Source: Isoetes taiwanensis
Taxonomy: Eukaryota > Streptophyta > Lycopodiopsida > Isoetales > Isoetaceae
NCBI GenBank assembly: GCA_021234155.1
Contig: JAJEKV010000083.1
Span: 4,567,250-4,631,249, forward strand
DNA length: 64,000 nt
Reading direction: 5' to 3'
Shown here one piece after another: positions 22,360-34,146 of the stretch. Numbering within the stretch: the first letter of the stretch is position 1; every line of letters begins with the position of its first letter. The notes under the pieces were generated by a model. It searched no databases. It saw only the letters and a list, made by a program, of their open reading frames with translations, and had not been told where the DNA came from. The translations under genes were made by a program, and so were the position numbers.

Positions 22360-25300
22360 AACATTGTTGGCTGTGGCAATTTACATGAGCGAGTTTTGAA
22401 GTGATTTATCTCACGGCTGGTTTTCTCAAGGGGAATGCTCGAGCATGAAGCTGGGCTCCCATAGTACTAACGATTAAGGAAGAGGTTGAGAGGGTTATGG
22501 TCAAAGTATCGCATTGTCCTATTCTAATGCTTTTATGTTTCTCGCTTCTTGTTAAGGACTTGTATCACTTCTATATTTTTTTTTAATTTTTACCTTAAAC
22601 CTTAAAAAAAACCCCCCACGGTGCATTTATATGGCCAAAATACTAATGTCATATTCCATAGTATAAAACTACCCTTATGTTTTACACACGTAATGGCCAG
22701 GCAACGAACATTTCCCCTCAAAATGTTAGGGCAGCCCACATTTCGCACGTGCCACCCCCTTTTGTTCAATCCGGCGAGCACTAGCAGCCTGCCAGATGGC
22801 ACTAGCAGCCTCCTAGGTGGGACAGAAAAGTTAATAGATGTAAAAAGGTGATAATATGAAGAAATGTGGCCTGCCCTAACATTGCGTTTTTGTTATTTAT
22901 TCCAATGCTCTTGGTATTTTATTTTTTAGAAATTAACGAAATGTCCTTAATGCCATGTAAGTTTGTTTTGTAAATTAATCAAAAAGTTGTCAGATAATTA
23001 TGGAAATGACCTTGAGTATTGAAATGCTTTTTGAACTGATCTAGACTACAACATTTGTCCTCTTACAAACCTAATCTACATGTATGACATGGCTTACATA
23101 TAGCATGTGAAACATGTGATATGTCACATATGCCATGCCACCTTATATAGCTAGACAAGAAATTAAGAAGACAACCTTAGGAGTTAATAGTAAGTACGAC
23201 TACTATGTAAAATTGGCTCCACATAATGGGTTTGTTGGGTTATGCACATACAGTGGAAGAATTACTTCTCCACAGGCTGCTCCGCGAGGTTCAACCACTA
23301 GCTTGCCAGGCCCTTACCCTACATAATGGCTTGTGGTAATGATCTCAAATAGTTCTCATGGTAGGCATCGTTGTTGTATATATGTTATCGGCTACCATCA
23401 AGGGATGTTACAACTTGTAACAAACTAAGAAAGGTTGGAGCTTGTGCTATAATAGCATCACGGGATGCTATTATAGTAGTACAAGAAGCTTGTAACGAAC
23501 CAAGAAATGTTGGCGAGAATAATGGCCATGCATAAACCATAATGTGAAAATAAGAGGTTCCATTGTGTTTGTGAAAGTGAAGAAGTTACAAACAACCATG
23601 GTCTATATCCAAATCATTCGTAATAGCATAACCTGAAATACTTTTATTATTACTTGTTTTCTCCTATTAGTAATTTATGGTCATCGATGTTCATAATATT
23701 CCATGACATATTCCCTCTTCTACACTCTGCACCATCCATTCAATACCATGATGGGGTCAAAACAAAAATTTGACCTTATCATATGGTTTTCGAACCATTG
23801 CACAAAGTCAAAATACAAGTCTAGAATATTTATTGTTCCGAATCTTGTTCACAAGCTAACATAAAGTGTAGAAACTGATACCCATTGTCCTCTAAACAAA
23901 GAGCAAAACTAGAATGTGAACAAAAACAAAAAAGCAAAACTACTTGAGAAGAATCAAAGAGAAGAAAAGCTGAAAAATCCATGGCTGATTAATAATAGAA
24001 GGAAAATAATTTACTACAATTCCAGATGAGATTTGCAAAAGTTCGTGGCTGATCCTGTGCATATTCCTTGCTGCTTTCCGTCACAACAGAGAATCTTAAT
24101 CCTTTAACCCTTGAATCCTCAATTGCAATTGGACGTTAGAATAACTTCTTCAAAATTTGTTATATCTTCAAATCTCACTAAGTGTTTGTCTCCATGACCT
24201 TGTGATTGTGCAGGCAATTGTTTCAATTCCTTGGTCTTCATGATTATGCAAATATCTGTTTGAAACCTAAAACAAGTAGCAAGAGTAGCATCAACTCATT
24301 GTGCACATACAACAAAAAGAAAATGGCAACAATTAAAAGAATCAGCAATAATTGCTTCTCTAGAAGCTCCACATATAAGATTCTAAATCAAATTCACTTT
24401 CCAGCTGTAGTCTCATTATGCATGTGCTGCCAATGCGTTATGTAACTATGCAGCACCAACAAGCATCCACTGCCCTTCGGCACCTACACAAGGTTATGAT
24501 CTGTATGAATACGTAGCATGGGGAATTGAACCCTTTCACTAAAGCGACTCCTCATTGCTTCTCTCCTCATCAAAGTCGGTGGGCACTCCTACAACTAACT
24601 AGCCCATTAAGGGCAATTTTCCATGGGCCTCCCGTCTCAAGGTTTTTTGGAGGTCAGATTGTGGATGCAGGGTCCCCATGGACGCCTCATCTTGAGGAGC
24701 TCAGGTTTTTGGCCTGAAATGGAAGTATTAGCAACACATTTCTGAGCGCCCAGGTTTTGGACTTGCAAGAAAATTCCATGTCTCTAGTTTCATAGGAAAT
24801 CACCTAGTCCAAGAGGCAAATTAGAATGGAAACACGGAAACAAATTGCTCACAATCGCATCACGAAAAATGGATATGCTAGAAAGCAACAATCTAGATGA
24901 GTCAAGGAAAGAAGATAAGTTGCACAGAATTGCATCTAAAATTGAGCATGCGAAAAAGCAAGAGTGCACTCAACCACAACAATACAAAAAACATTTTCAA
25001 TTGTTCCCTCACAACCACAACATAAAAAACCTATGACAAAAAACAATGCAAAAAAAAAAGGGATGGAAAATGCCTTCCATGCCGCTGCATCCGCAGCCAT
25101 TACGACATATAGGTTAGAAGGCGCCATCTATAACACCCACAAAAATATGCATGTCTATGGCCTCTTCCTCTTTACCTGTTTCAGATTGCTTTGTCCACCA
25201 TCAACATAATATACCACCACATATGAATATCCCAAAAAGTCGATCAGGAACCTTTTATAATAAACTATGCTTTCTACAAAATTTAAACCTTAAAATAAAG

Positions 25301-25454
25301 AAGAAATACTATTATGCCTAAGAAGATCCCTATTTAACCAGGCCCCTGTGAATTATATGTCCGCAACTCAATTATAGTTAAAATTGTCATGCTGTCTTCT
25401 GATTAGTAAGGCTTGAGCTTCTGGTTGAACCTTTATATATCAGCATCCACAAGA
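22360..25454. other. Non-coding region right of the duplication
   Basis: No recognisable gene on either strand. It contains a small perfect inverted repeat (listed separately), short A-rich runs (22,600-22,612; 25,046-25,060) and many sub-80-codon frames without domain signatures. Confidence 0.5.
23447..23476. other. Perfect 13-bp inverted repeat with 4-base loop
   Basis: ctataatagcatc, loop acgg, then gatgctattatag. Flanked by near-repeats of caagaagcttgtaacgaacc and caacttgtaacaaactaag, so it may be part of a small foldback or MITE-like sequence. Confidence 0.5.
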
Positions 25455-26460
25455 ATCTGGATCAGAGTGATACTGCTATTGACTTCGCTTGATTCAAATG
25501 AGAGCCTTTATAGCCTTCTGATCAGATAACATTATAGTTGAAGGGTGCACTTCATGTGCATTCCTCCCACATAATGCTTCTTGAGGCAAATAAAAATAGA
25601 AAATATCCCATTGGCGGTCATATTTGGCTCCTTTTGAAGCCTTATGAACCATTGCAGCCTCAACTAAGAACACTTGGAAAATGTTTTTGAGCTTATTCAA
25701 GTTAGGGTCTATCCGAGATGGCAATCAGATTATGATGTTTCCAGATAGTCCATCAACTTGAAGTCCTAATTGTGTCCCTAAAAGGGGAGCTTTAGTTTAA
25801 ATATTGAAGCAAAGAAGCTTCATCTCAAGGAGTAGCACCAAAAGAGGGTTAAACCACCGCCGTAATGGAGCTAGCCATGGACATGTGAAAAACATGCGGA
25901 GTTGTCTCCTTTTAACCATATCTCAAAGGGCACCATTTTGTGACTTGATCTTTGTATTGGGTCAGATAAATATTGTTCTTCAGGCTTTTATCAGTAAAAA
26001 CCATCTGAATAGAGCAATTTTATTTGCACATTATAGTTCCAACCTTGTCTTACCAGGGATGTGGCCTCATTGGAACAACTCCAAATTGCGCTTACTTTCA
26101 AATCTAGTTCATCTAACATGAGAGCATAGATCTTGACCACTTTATAGTCTTTCCCATTGCATGTCCAATTGAGGGTGGATAACTTAGGTATGTCCTCGTG
26201 AAGCTGGTGAGCCTAAGTCACAGTTTGATAGATGCTCCTATTTATATAAGTATCTTGTATCAAAGGGACTATTTTCTACCAGGATTTCCAACCCTCTACT
26301 CTAAGAGAGCCAATCAATAGTGTGCGAACCTACCTGCTACTATTCCTTATATTTGGAAGGATGCTTTAAGGCCATACAATCTGCATCCTCTTCAATGAGG
26401 ATGTGGTACCAAAAACCCAAAATCACTAGTAGTATTGCACAGGAATAGCTTCAAAACATT
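25455..26460 (-). mobile_element. LINE 3' fragment (zf-RVT region), short copy
   Basis: Matches 28,132-29,190 over its whole length, beginning at atctggatcagagtgatact and ending at a shared caaaacattt. On the minus strand the longer copy is contiguous with LINE reverse transcriptase, so this is the C-terminal and 3' part of an L1-type plant LINE. Reading frames are broken by many stops. It ends exactly where the duplicated 1.7-kb block starts. Confidence 0.65.
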
Positions 26461-26777
26461 TGAATGCCTTTGCAAGGCAAGCTGGACGGGCGCCCAATTT
26501 GGCAGTGCTAGAAGTGCTAGTTTAACTTAACACATCCCTTGACCTCCCGAGGTAATTGGGGGCCCAATTTGAACCCGGGGGAGGTGCTATGAAATTTGGT
26601 TAAGGCTCACCTTTGCAAGGCAACCTGGGAAGCAGAGTTTCATTAAATTTGGAATATAGAAGACAAGTTGGATTAATTTTTATATAGTATACCTCGGAGG
26701 GTTATGTGTATTACAAAAGGTTATGTATACCTGTTGTATACTAACTCAACCAGATTACAACAAGATTACAAGTACTA

Positions 26778-27060
26778 TTACTCTTCTGAATCATCGTCAC
26801 CAAGCGCTCTAGAGATCCTTTTGATCATGAACAATTGATGCTCTCTATTCCATATAAGATGGATGATAACATCGAAGGGATCAGGATAATGGCGGGCAGG
26901 ATTGATAGCAACGGTGGTCAACCAGTCTTCAAGCGATATACCTCACTCGTGGCACTGCAAGAGGTCCTCATGGTTCATCTTTCAAGTAATGGAATCACGT
27001 TCAGGACCAGAATGTGCCATAGCTAGATGGAGGCCATTGTTTATGGACTCGGCAATTGAT
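26778..27060 (-). pseudogene. Unrecognised decayed coding segment, minus arm of head-to-head pair
   Basis: Reading down from 27,060 one frame stays meaningful to TAA at 26,780-26,778: A-M-A-H-S-G-P-E-R-D-S-I-T, then M-N-H-E-D-L-L-Q-C, L-E-D-W-L-T-T-V-A, P-F-D-V-I-I-H-L-I-W and an acidic end G-D-D-D-S-E-E. Two in-frame TGA codons interrupt this copy. The second copy (34,147-34,437) lacks both but has its own TAG and a frameshift, so an intact ancestor existed. The family is not recognised. It resembles the plus-strand segment at 27,133-27,465: both have S-I-T-C-x-M or equivalent, C-x-x-R-G-I-x-L-x-x-W-L, then V-I-x-L-x-W. Confidence 0.5.
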
Positions 27061-27132
27061 GGTATATACATAGAAATTATTGGATATATATACTACGTAT
27101 GATACTCATATATACCCAATAATGTTGCTGCA

Positions 27133-27465
27133 GTGGACATGAATAATTTTATGGGTATAAGTGTAGCTGCATTCGATGGCATAAGGCATTCATTTGCTAT
27201 GTCTCGACATCCTACTAAAGTTCTCGAGAGGTCGCAATTGCGTCCTCCTGCTGAACATCTGGACTCCCATACTTGCTCTATGAGCTTCAAAGATCTATAT
27301 GCATGCAAGCAAATAAGTATCATCCTTGATCCCTGGCTGAATGGTATAGCAGAGGGTCGGGAGAGAGATTCCCCTGGCGAGTACCGTGTTGTTATCAATC
27401 TTGTTTGGGTTCTAGAACGCGACGCTTATGAGCTTGATAATATCACCAATGCCTATAATCTATGA
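27133..27465 (+). other. Unrecognised 110-aa open frame, plus arm of head-to-head pair
   Basis: Open from ATG at 27,133 to TGA at 27,463-27,465. Features: F-M-G-I-S-V-A-A, H-S-F-A-M-S-R-H-P, C-S-M-S-F-K-D-L-Y-A-C, I-L-D-P-W-L-N-G-I-A-E-G and a C-terminus Y-R-V-V-I-N-L-V-W-V-L-E-R-D-A-Y-E-L-D-N. The second copy (34,498-34,873) keeps the sequence but loses the frame through a (GA)n expansion. Related by pattern to the minus-strand segment 70 bp upstream, suggesting an inverted duplicate of one exon or domain. No signal peptide or catalytic motif is obvious. An upstream exon may be missing. Confidence 0.45.
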
Positions 27466-27963
27466 ATCATGTATGCTATAAGAATATTATGCATGATGAA
27501 TAAACAAATGTAAGGTTAAAATGCATTATGCGGTTATTAAAGATGTAAGCATTTATTTGTGATCTAAGTTATAGTAATGTACAAGATCTAATGTATTAAG
27601 ATGAATAAGATATATATAGTAAAGTACAGCTTCACTTGACCCAGCCCTTGACCTCTCGAGAAAATTGGGCGCGCGCTCAATTTGAGCCCCGACGAGGCGC
27701 CAAGAGACTTGGATGATGCTTGCCTTCCCAGGGCAAACTGGGCAGGCGCCCACTTTGGGTTCCTTGGAGGCGCCTTTTTAACTTGACTTAGACCATGACC
27801 TCCTGGAGTTATAGGGCTATTATGCTCTTCTTATGGAAATAGAGAGAAACTGTTGTATTCATATAGAAACGAAGTACATAGACCTAGCAAAATGCCTGAA
27901 CACAGCTAAAGCAACACATATATAAAGAAAGATAATAGATAATATCAGAGAGCAAAGTTTCAG

Positions 27964-28131
27964 TCAATGCCCAGTGCAACCTTAATAAGATCCTCTAGAT
28001 TGAATTCCGCAATGTTACTTCGACTGAACAGATCCAGCCAGTCATCCAATTCTGCGATAGAGGGAGTAGTGTTGTTCACGAGCTTGATAGCCAAAGCTTC
28101 ACGCTGCCTTTCTTGCAAAGCTTTTTGAACG
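27964..28131 (-). pseudogene. Captured last exon of the gene at 35,371-36,407
   Basis: On the minus strand this encodes V-N-N-T-T-P-S-I-A-E-L-D-D-W-L-D-L-F-S-R, then S-N-I-A-E-F-N-L-E-D-L-I-K-V-A-L-G-I-D and TGA at 27,966-27,964. It matches the 3' end of the longer gene copy but is cut at 28,131, where LINE sequence begins. Unlike the longer copy it has no (CT)n frameshift, so it shows the ancestral C-terminus. Confidence 0.7.
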
Positions 28132-30780
28132 ATCTGGATCAGAGTGATACTGCTATTGACTTCGTTCTTGACTCAAATGAGAGCCTTTATAGCCTTCTGA
28201 TCAGATAACATTATAGTCGAAGGGTGCATTCATGTGCATTCTCCCCACATAATGTCTCTTGGGCAAATCTGTCAAAGAAAGAGTCTAAATCATTAAAAAA
28301 TACAGAGTATCCCACTGGCGGTCATATTTGGCTCATTTTGAAGCCTTATGAGCCATTGTAGCCTCAACTAACAACACTTGGAATATGTTTTTGAGCTCAT
28401 TCAAGCTAGGGTCTACTGAGAGATGGCAACTGTATTCTGTTGTTTCCAGATAGCCCATCAACTTGAAATCCTAATTGTGTTTCTAAAAAGGGGGGTTTTA
28501 GTTTAAACTAGAAAGGGGGTTTTAGTTTAAATATCGAAGCAAGGAAGCTTCATCTGTGGGAGTAGCACCAATAAGAGGGTTAAACCACTGCCAAAATGGA
28601 GCTAGCCATGGACAGGTGAAAAACATGCGGAGTTGTCTCCTTTTAACCATATCCCAAAGGGCACCATTTTGTGACTTGATCTTTGTATTGGGTCAGATAA
28701 CTATTGGTCCTTAGGCTTTTATCAGTAAAATCTGAATATAGCAATTTTATTTGCACATTATAGTTTCCAACCTTGTCTTACCAGGGATGTGGCCTCATTG
28801 GAACAATTCCAAATTGCGCTTCCTTTCAAATCTGGTTCATCTAACAGGAGAGCATAGATCTTGACCACTTTATAGTCTTTTCCATTGCATGTCCAATTGG
28901 GGGTGGAGAACTTAGGTATGTTCTCGTGAAGCTGGCGAGCCTAAGTCACAGTTTGATAGATGCTCCTATTTGTACAAGTATCTTGTATCAAAGAAACTAT
29001 TTTCTACCAGGATTTCCAACCCTCTACTCTAAGAGAGCCAATCAATATTGTGCGAACCTACCTGCTACCATTCCTTATATTTGGGAGGATGCTTTAAGGC
29101 TATACAACCTTCATCCTCTTCAATGAGGTTGTGGTACCAAAAAACTCAAAATCACTAGTAGTATTGCACAGGAATAGCTTCAAAACATTTAAATTCCTAG
29201 TTCTAGGCTGATATGATTCTTTTGAGAATTTTTGCAGTACTAGGTGTAGCCTTCAGCTGATAATAAGCCGAGTTAAGCAATTGGTGGGGGAGTGAAGGAG
29301 CCGCCACAAGAGTGGCTTCACTTATCCAGAACTGGGTAAGCTTCAGAGTGGGAGAGTTTGCATCTGGAAGAAGCGATCTCCACACTATTTTGATTGCCAA
29401 GGCTTGAGAATGAGCAAAGCGGTCTTTGTAGCCTAAACCACTCCCCTTCTTGAGGAGTGTCAGATTTCCTCAAGAGACCATTTGAGCCCACTACCAAATA
29501 TAATCCCTCATAGCATTTTCCAACCTTCTGTGTGACTTTTTATTAGCAATAATGGCCAAGGACAAGAATACAGGTGTATTGGCTATAATATTGTCAACAA
29601 TCTACACTTTGCCTGCAAGAGAAAGTGACTTAGGATAAATTTTTGATTTTCTTCCTCATTCTATTGGTAGTAGGTTTCGAGAGGTCTGTCAAATCCGTAC
29701 TGATTGCTAAAGGAAGTCCAAGCAGTTCGATAGTAGTTCTATTTCCTATGATCTTGATGTCATTCCATTCAATGAGGTCAGAATGCAGAATTATTGTACT
29801 CTTATCTTTGTTTAGGACTTTTGATGCCATCCAACATCCAAAAAAAGTTCTATTGTATCCATCATTGTAGAGGAATACAAATGCATTATCTAGATACTAC
29901 AGTATGAGAAGAAACCAAGATTCCCAGAAAGCTGAAGACATTGGATCTATTTTCTTATCCCGGTCTAATACCCCTCTTACGCTTAAAGAAATCTGAGGGG
30001 GCTCCATTGACTAAGACTGTTGAACAACCAGCTTCGTTTAGGCCATGTATATTTTATCCATGAGAGCTTGAGAAAAACCTAAATGTTTCATAGCCCTGTA
30101 CAAAAAACTCCAGTTGAGTATTATAAGCTCTTTTGAAATCAAGCTTAAGTAGTACACAATTTTGTTTGAAGGCAAAGTTCTAGTGTAGCCCCTCATGAGC
30201 ACCAGTAAGCTATCAAGAATACTCCTGGCTGGCAAAAATGTAGATTGGACAGTATTTATGGCTTTCAATCTATTTACCAAGATCTTTGCCAATATTTTGT
30301 ATAAGGAATTAATCAAGGAGATGGGCCTCCAGTCTGAGAATGTGGTAGGGATGTCTACCTTAGGAACTAAAGCTATTAGTCTAGCCCAACATTAATGGCG
30401 GGGTGGAATTTGGATGTTCCTCATGCTCCCTGGACGAACGTGACAAGATTCCTCTTCATAATCCCCCAAAAGATTTCAAAGAACTCAAACCATGGACCAA
30501 GGCTCTTGCCATGAGCTATGCCCTTGATTAGTATCTATATTTCAATCTCCCGTTGGGAGAGACAGGATAGCAAGGCCAATCATATTAAAAAACTCAGCTG
30601 AGCTAGTGACATCACCTTGCTCATATGCAAAACATTTCTGGTACTTGTCTTTGAAAAAATTCTATATATCAACTTGCTCAGTGATCATAGAAAGCTTAAA
30701 TAATCCATTCCTTCTCTTGTCAGATGAAAAAATTCTATATATCAACCTGCTCAGTGATCATAGAAAGTCCAGATAAGGAA
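28132..30780 (-). mobile_element. LINE (L1-type) fragment with reverse transcriptase
   Basis: On the minus strand at about 30,480-30,040 an L1 reverse transcriptase start is visible: F-F-E-I-F-W, A-L-V-P-K, W-R-P-I-S-L-I-N-S-L-Y-K-I-L-A-K-I-L-V-N-R-L-K (the classic R-P-I-S-L-x-N-x-x-Y-K block), F-L-P-A-R-S-I-L-D-S (equivalent of F-I-x-G-R-x-I), then W-S-F-L-Y-R-A-M. The K-A-F/Y-D catalytic segment is damaged. Further on, 29,830-29,630 carries L-N-K-D-K-S-T-I-I-L-H and L-L-G-L-P-L. 29,400-28,132 corresponds to the linker, zf-RVT and 3' end. Numerous stops and frameshifts; apurinic endonuclease absent. Confidence 0.78.
30663..30770. repeat. Short tandem duplication in LINE fragment
   Basis: The word tctatatatcaac followed by tgctcagtgatcatagaaag occurs twice, about 71 bp apart, differing at one position. 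Confidence 0.8.
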
Positions 30781-31427
30781 CAATTACCAAAACATATATA
30801 TACATTTTCTTAGTGTATAAGATTTATGTAGCTTTAGCTTAAAGCTATAAAATCATCATTTGACAAAAATATAGTAATTTCGTACCTATTTATCATATTT
30901 CAATTGTATGTATTACTCTATCACCATCGATGATTCTGTTTTCATCCTTTAGCTTTGATACAGAACCTCTAAGTGCACTAGAGGTGCCAATTTGCTCAAC
31001 ATTCGAATTATCTGCAATACTTTAACAACTTTGTCCTAGTAGTATAGTTATACGAGGTGGTGCATATCCCTTACTACCAGTAACAGAAGGCGTTCTGGAT
31101 CTTGCGTGTCTAGTTTTCCTTTCGTGTATGTTACTAGACCCAGCTTCTACATTTAGCATAAACGTAACAAGTTTTATAAGGTTTCAAAAAAGGCCGAACA
31201 TGTAGTCAGATCTGCAACCCAGTGCTAAAATATATTTGGCAAAAAATCCAAAAGTAAAAAACCTAAGTCAAGATTTCTTGAAAAATATGGAACCGGATCG
31301 CTAGCCTGTGAAAAATCCGGCCAATATGATCAACCTACACCGGATATGCAGGGGCTAGGTTTCCATGAGGTCAAAAATGTATCCGTGATCTGTTATCCAA
31401 GTGCTAAAATGACCGAAAGTAATCCGT

Positions 31428-31705
31428 ACAAAGAAAAGAAAAAATATGATGTATTTTCCGTTCTCGCAACAACAATGCCACCAACAAACTTGTTCAAGGA
31501 TTTAGGTTGAAGAACTGTTCTGTGTAATCAATTTTAAATATAACCCAGACAACCAATGCTAAAAATGCCAGGTACAAAGAAAAGAAAAAATATGATGTAT
31601 TTTCCAGATTCTGCAACAACAATGCCACAAAACAAACTTGTTCAAGGATTTAGGTTGAAGAACGGTTCTGTGGAATCGATTTTAAATTTAACCCAGACAA
31701 CAGAG
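31428..31705. repeat. 146-bp tandem duplication
   Basis: acaaagaaaagaaaaaatat starts units at 31,428 and 31,574. Both continue through caaacttgttcaaggattta and a taacccagacaac end. The surrounding 30,781-32,180 interval shows no gene. Confidence 0.85.
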
Positions 31706-32180
31706 CAGTCAAAGAAATTTAGCTTATTACCAAAATAAGTCCAAAAAAAATTGATATGTTGCAAATATATTGAGAAAGCAAACCTTGATAGAAAATAACT
31801 TCCTAGAGCTTAGGGCTCCTTGAAAAGATGGGAGTAGAAAAGAGGCAACCTAAAGAGTTTGTAGGAAGAAGAAGCAGATTCATAGTCCTGGTAGGGAAAC
31901 ATCATTCCTGACTATAAACCACATCCAAGTTTCACTTAAATTTTTCTTCTAAGACATGACATAACATGAACACTAATCTAATGATACTAACAAAGAAATC
32001 TTTGCTTTTGCACCATATAGAAACTAAATTATAAACCTACACACAAGCCTACACCTAGATAAATAAACAATACAAACTAAGAGCAAAGAAGAAGAAAAAA
32101 CTAAGAAAAGGAATACTCAAAGAGAACGCCCATAGGAATAAGTTGGGAGACAATGACAATATATAGAGAAAAAGGAAAAA

Positions 32181-32620
32181 TCAGATAAAAATAGGCCAAT
32201 GATATGCCATCTTCCCAGTAATGATGGTTCTATGATGGCATAGAACTACTGCATTCATGAGTCTGATGAAAGTGACGGGAGCATTGGTCAAACCAAAAGG
32301 CATAACATTAAACTCATAATGGCCATATCGCGTTCTGAAGGCCTTATGGACGTTCTCCTCTTTTATCCTTATCTGGTGATACCCTGAATTGAGATCAATC
32401 TTGGAGAAGTATTTAGCTCCTTGTATCTGGTCCATTAGGTGATTTGCCCTTAGTAAAGCATACCTATTCTTGATAGTATGCTTGTTCAATTGATCGCTTA
32501 AGTCTTTCTTATTCCAAAAGTCGGTCTTTCTCGAAGATTCTCTTACTCAGAAGAGCCCAATTGGGTGGTGAGCTCTGCCCTTAAGGGGTGGATTTGCGCT
32601 TATTTCCTTTATTTCTTAAT
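32181..32620 (-). pseudogene. Ty3/gypsy reverse transcriptase fragment
   Basis: The frame from 32,489 down reads I-K-N-R-Y-A-L, then [16 protein letters not shown] (RT motif A with the first catalytic Asp), [11 protein letters not shown] and [13 protein letters not shown] (motif B). It is cut before motif C (x-D-D), just after the R-L-M-N segment. Upstream K-D-L-S-D-Q-L continues to about 32,520. Fragment of one RT domain only; a different subfamily from the element at 40,556-44,226 (GYHQI against GYNQI). Confidence 0.88.
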
Positions 32621-32689
32621 GTTTGATTGCAGATAAAGCTTGGGGGCTACTCATTTGTTTTGCACATAAAGCTTGGAGTTTACCCTTTC

Positions 32690-33240
32690 GTATCATACTA
32701 CCAATTTCAACTATCATCCATGAGAAGCTGACTCACACCTATTGCCAATTCCTACCAGTTCCAAAGTATATCACATATGAGGAGCTTACGCATACTTACC
32801 ACCAAGTTGAAAGTATCAAACAGAGGAGCTGAATCACATCTAGTACCAATTTCAAAGTATCACCCATTAGGAGCTTACTGACATCTACTATCGATTCCAA
32901 AGTATCATCCATGGGAAGCTGATCCATACATACTGCCAATTCCAAAGTATCACAATCATCCATGTGGCTCAACATCCATTTGTCAATCTACGAGGATCTT
33001 ACTGCCACATATTGCCAATTCTAAAGTGTTGCCTATTGGGGAGCTTATTTACACCTACTACTAATTCCAAAGTATCATCCATAAGAGCCTACTCATACCT
33101 ACTACTATGCATACCCTATTAAGGAACTTATTACCACCTATTACCGATCCTAAAGCATCACCCCTGAGGAGCTTACTTATGCCTACTACCAATTCCAAAG
33201 CATGACCAATGAGGAGCTTATCTACGCCTACTACGATTTT
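32690..33240. repeat. 45-bp minisatellite, cluster 1
   Basis: Degenerate copies of a unit containing accaattccaaagtatcacc, ccatgaggagctta and ctcacacctact words. Same family as the large arrays at 58,860-60,340 and 61,500-62,290. The minus strand is open over 33,061-33,243 with 15-residue periodicity. Confidence 0.8.
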
Positions 33241-33480
33241 CAAAGTATTGCCTATTTTGAAAATTCTCTATTTTTGGATGAGCACCTGAGCATATAGAAC
33301 ATTCTATTTTGACTCTTTGCAATTTTTCAAAAAACTTTCTATTTGTAGACTGAGGTGCTCAACCATGAGCATCTAGAATATTGTGGAACTTTATAAAACT
33401 ATCTAAACCATCGTATTTTAAGTTTTTAAAAAGTTTCAAAAAGAGTTTCAAGCATTCAGGAGAGGTGCCTTCGGATCGAG
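33240..33480. repeat. AT-rich companion repeat, cluster 1
   Basis: Contains gactgaggtgctcaaccatg, tagaacattctattttgact and tttgcaatttttcaaaaaa words. The same unit type follows the 45-bp minisatellite again at 60,350-61,000, 62,290-62,450 and 63,610-64,000. Confidence 0.8.
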
Positions 33481-33671
33481 TACCTCCACCTCCACCACCA
33501 GTCGAGATTGATGATCATGAGGAGTTCGAGGTTTGAGAGAATGCTTGAGAAACCTGTGCTTCATATGGCTGTATAGATGTGAAATGATGTAATTATTTAT
33601 TTTATCAAATGAGATATTTTATTCAATTTTTCTTGTTTTAAAGTTGTTGTGAAGATTCTTTTGTTTCTAGC

Positions 33672-33990
33672 ACTCCACCTTCTAATGCTCTCCACCTTGC
33701 CTTCCCAAGGCAAACATGGCAGGTGCCTAATTTGGCAGGGCCAGAAGTGCCAGCTTAACTTAACCCTCCCGAGGTAATTGGGCGAGCGCCCAATTTGAGC
33801 CCCGGGGAGCCGCTATGAAATTTGGTTGGCGCTTGCCTTTGCAAGGCAAACTGGACAGGCGCCCAATTTGGCAGTGCTGGAAGTGCCAGTTTAACCTTAA
33901 CGCACCCCTTGACCTCCCGAGGTGATTGGGCAGGCGCCCAATTTGAACCCTGGGGAGGCACTCGGAAATTTGGTTGAGACTCGCCTTTGC
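33672..33990. repeat. GC-rich tandem units (ggcgccc-aatttg type)
   Basis: Two to three units of about 120-130 bp, each with a gacctcccgaggtaattggg-like word, a gcgcccaatttg word and cttgcctttgcaaggcaaac. Inner words are self-complementary (ggcgcc, cttgcc...ggcaag). One similar unit also lies on the other side of the block (35,040-35,200), and single ones flank copy 1 (26,465-26,630; 27,640-27,790). Confidence 0.7.
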
Positions 33991-34146
33991 AAAGCAAACT
34001 GGGCAGTTTCATTAAATTTGGAATATAGAAGACAAGGTTGAATAATTTTTATATAGTATACCTCGGAGAGTTATGTGTATTACAAAAGGTTATGTATACC
34101 TATTGTATACTAACTCAACTAGATTACAACAAGATTACAAGTAGTA

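Larger units (their letters stand above)
26465..28131. repeat. Duplicated 1.7-kb block, copy 1
   Basis: Colinear with 33,836-35,547. In order: a GC-rich unit with gcgcccaatttgg-like words, a minus-strand decayed coding segment, a short AT-rich spacer, a plus-strand coding segment, a second GC-rich unit (about 27,640-27,790) and the last exon of a minus-strand gene. Bounded on both sides by the same LINE fragment in direct orientation (25,455-26,460 and 28,132-29,190). Confidence 0.85.
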
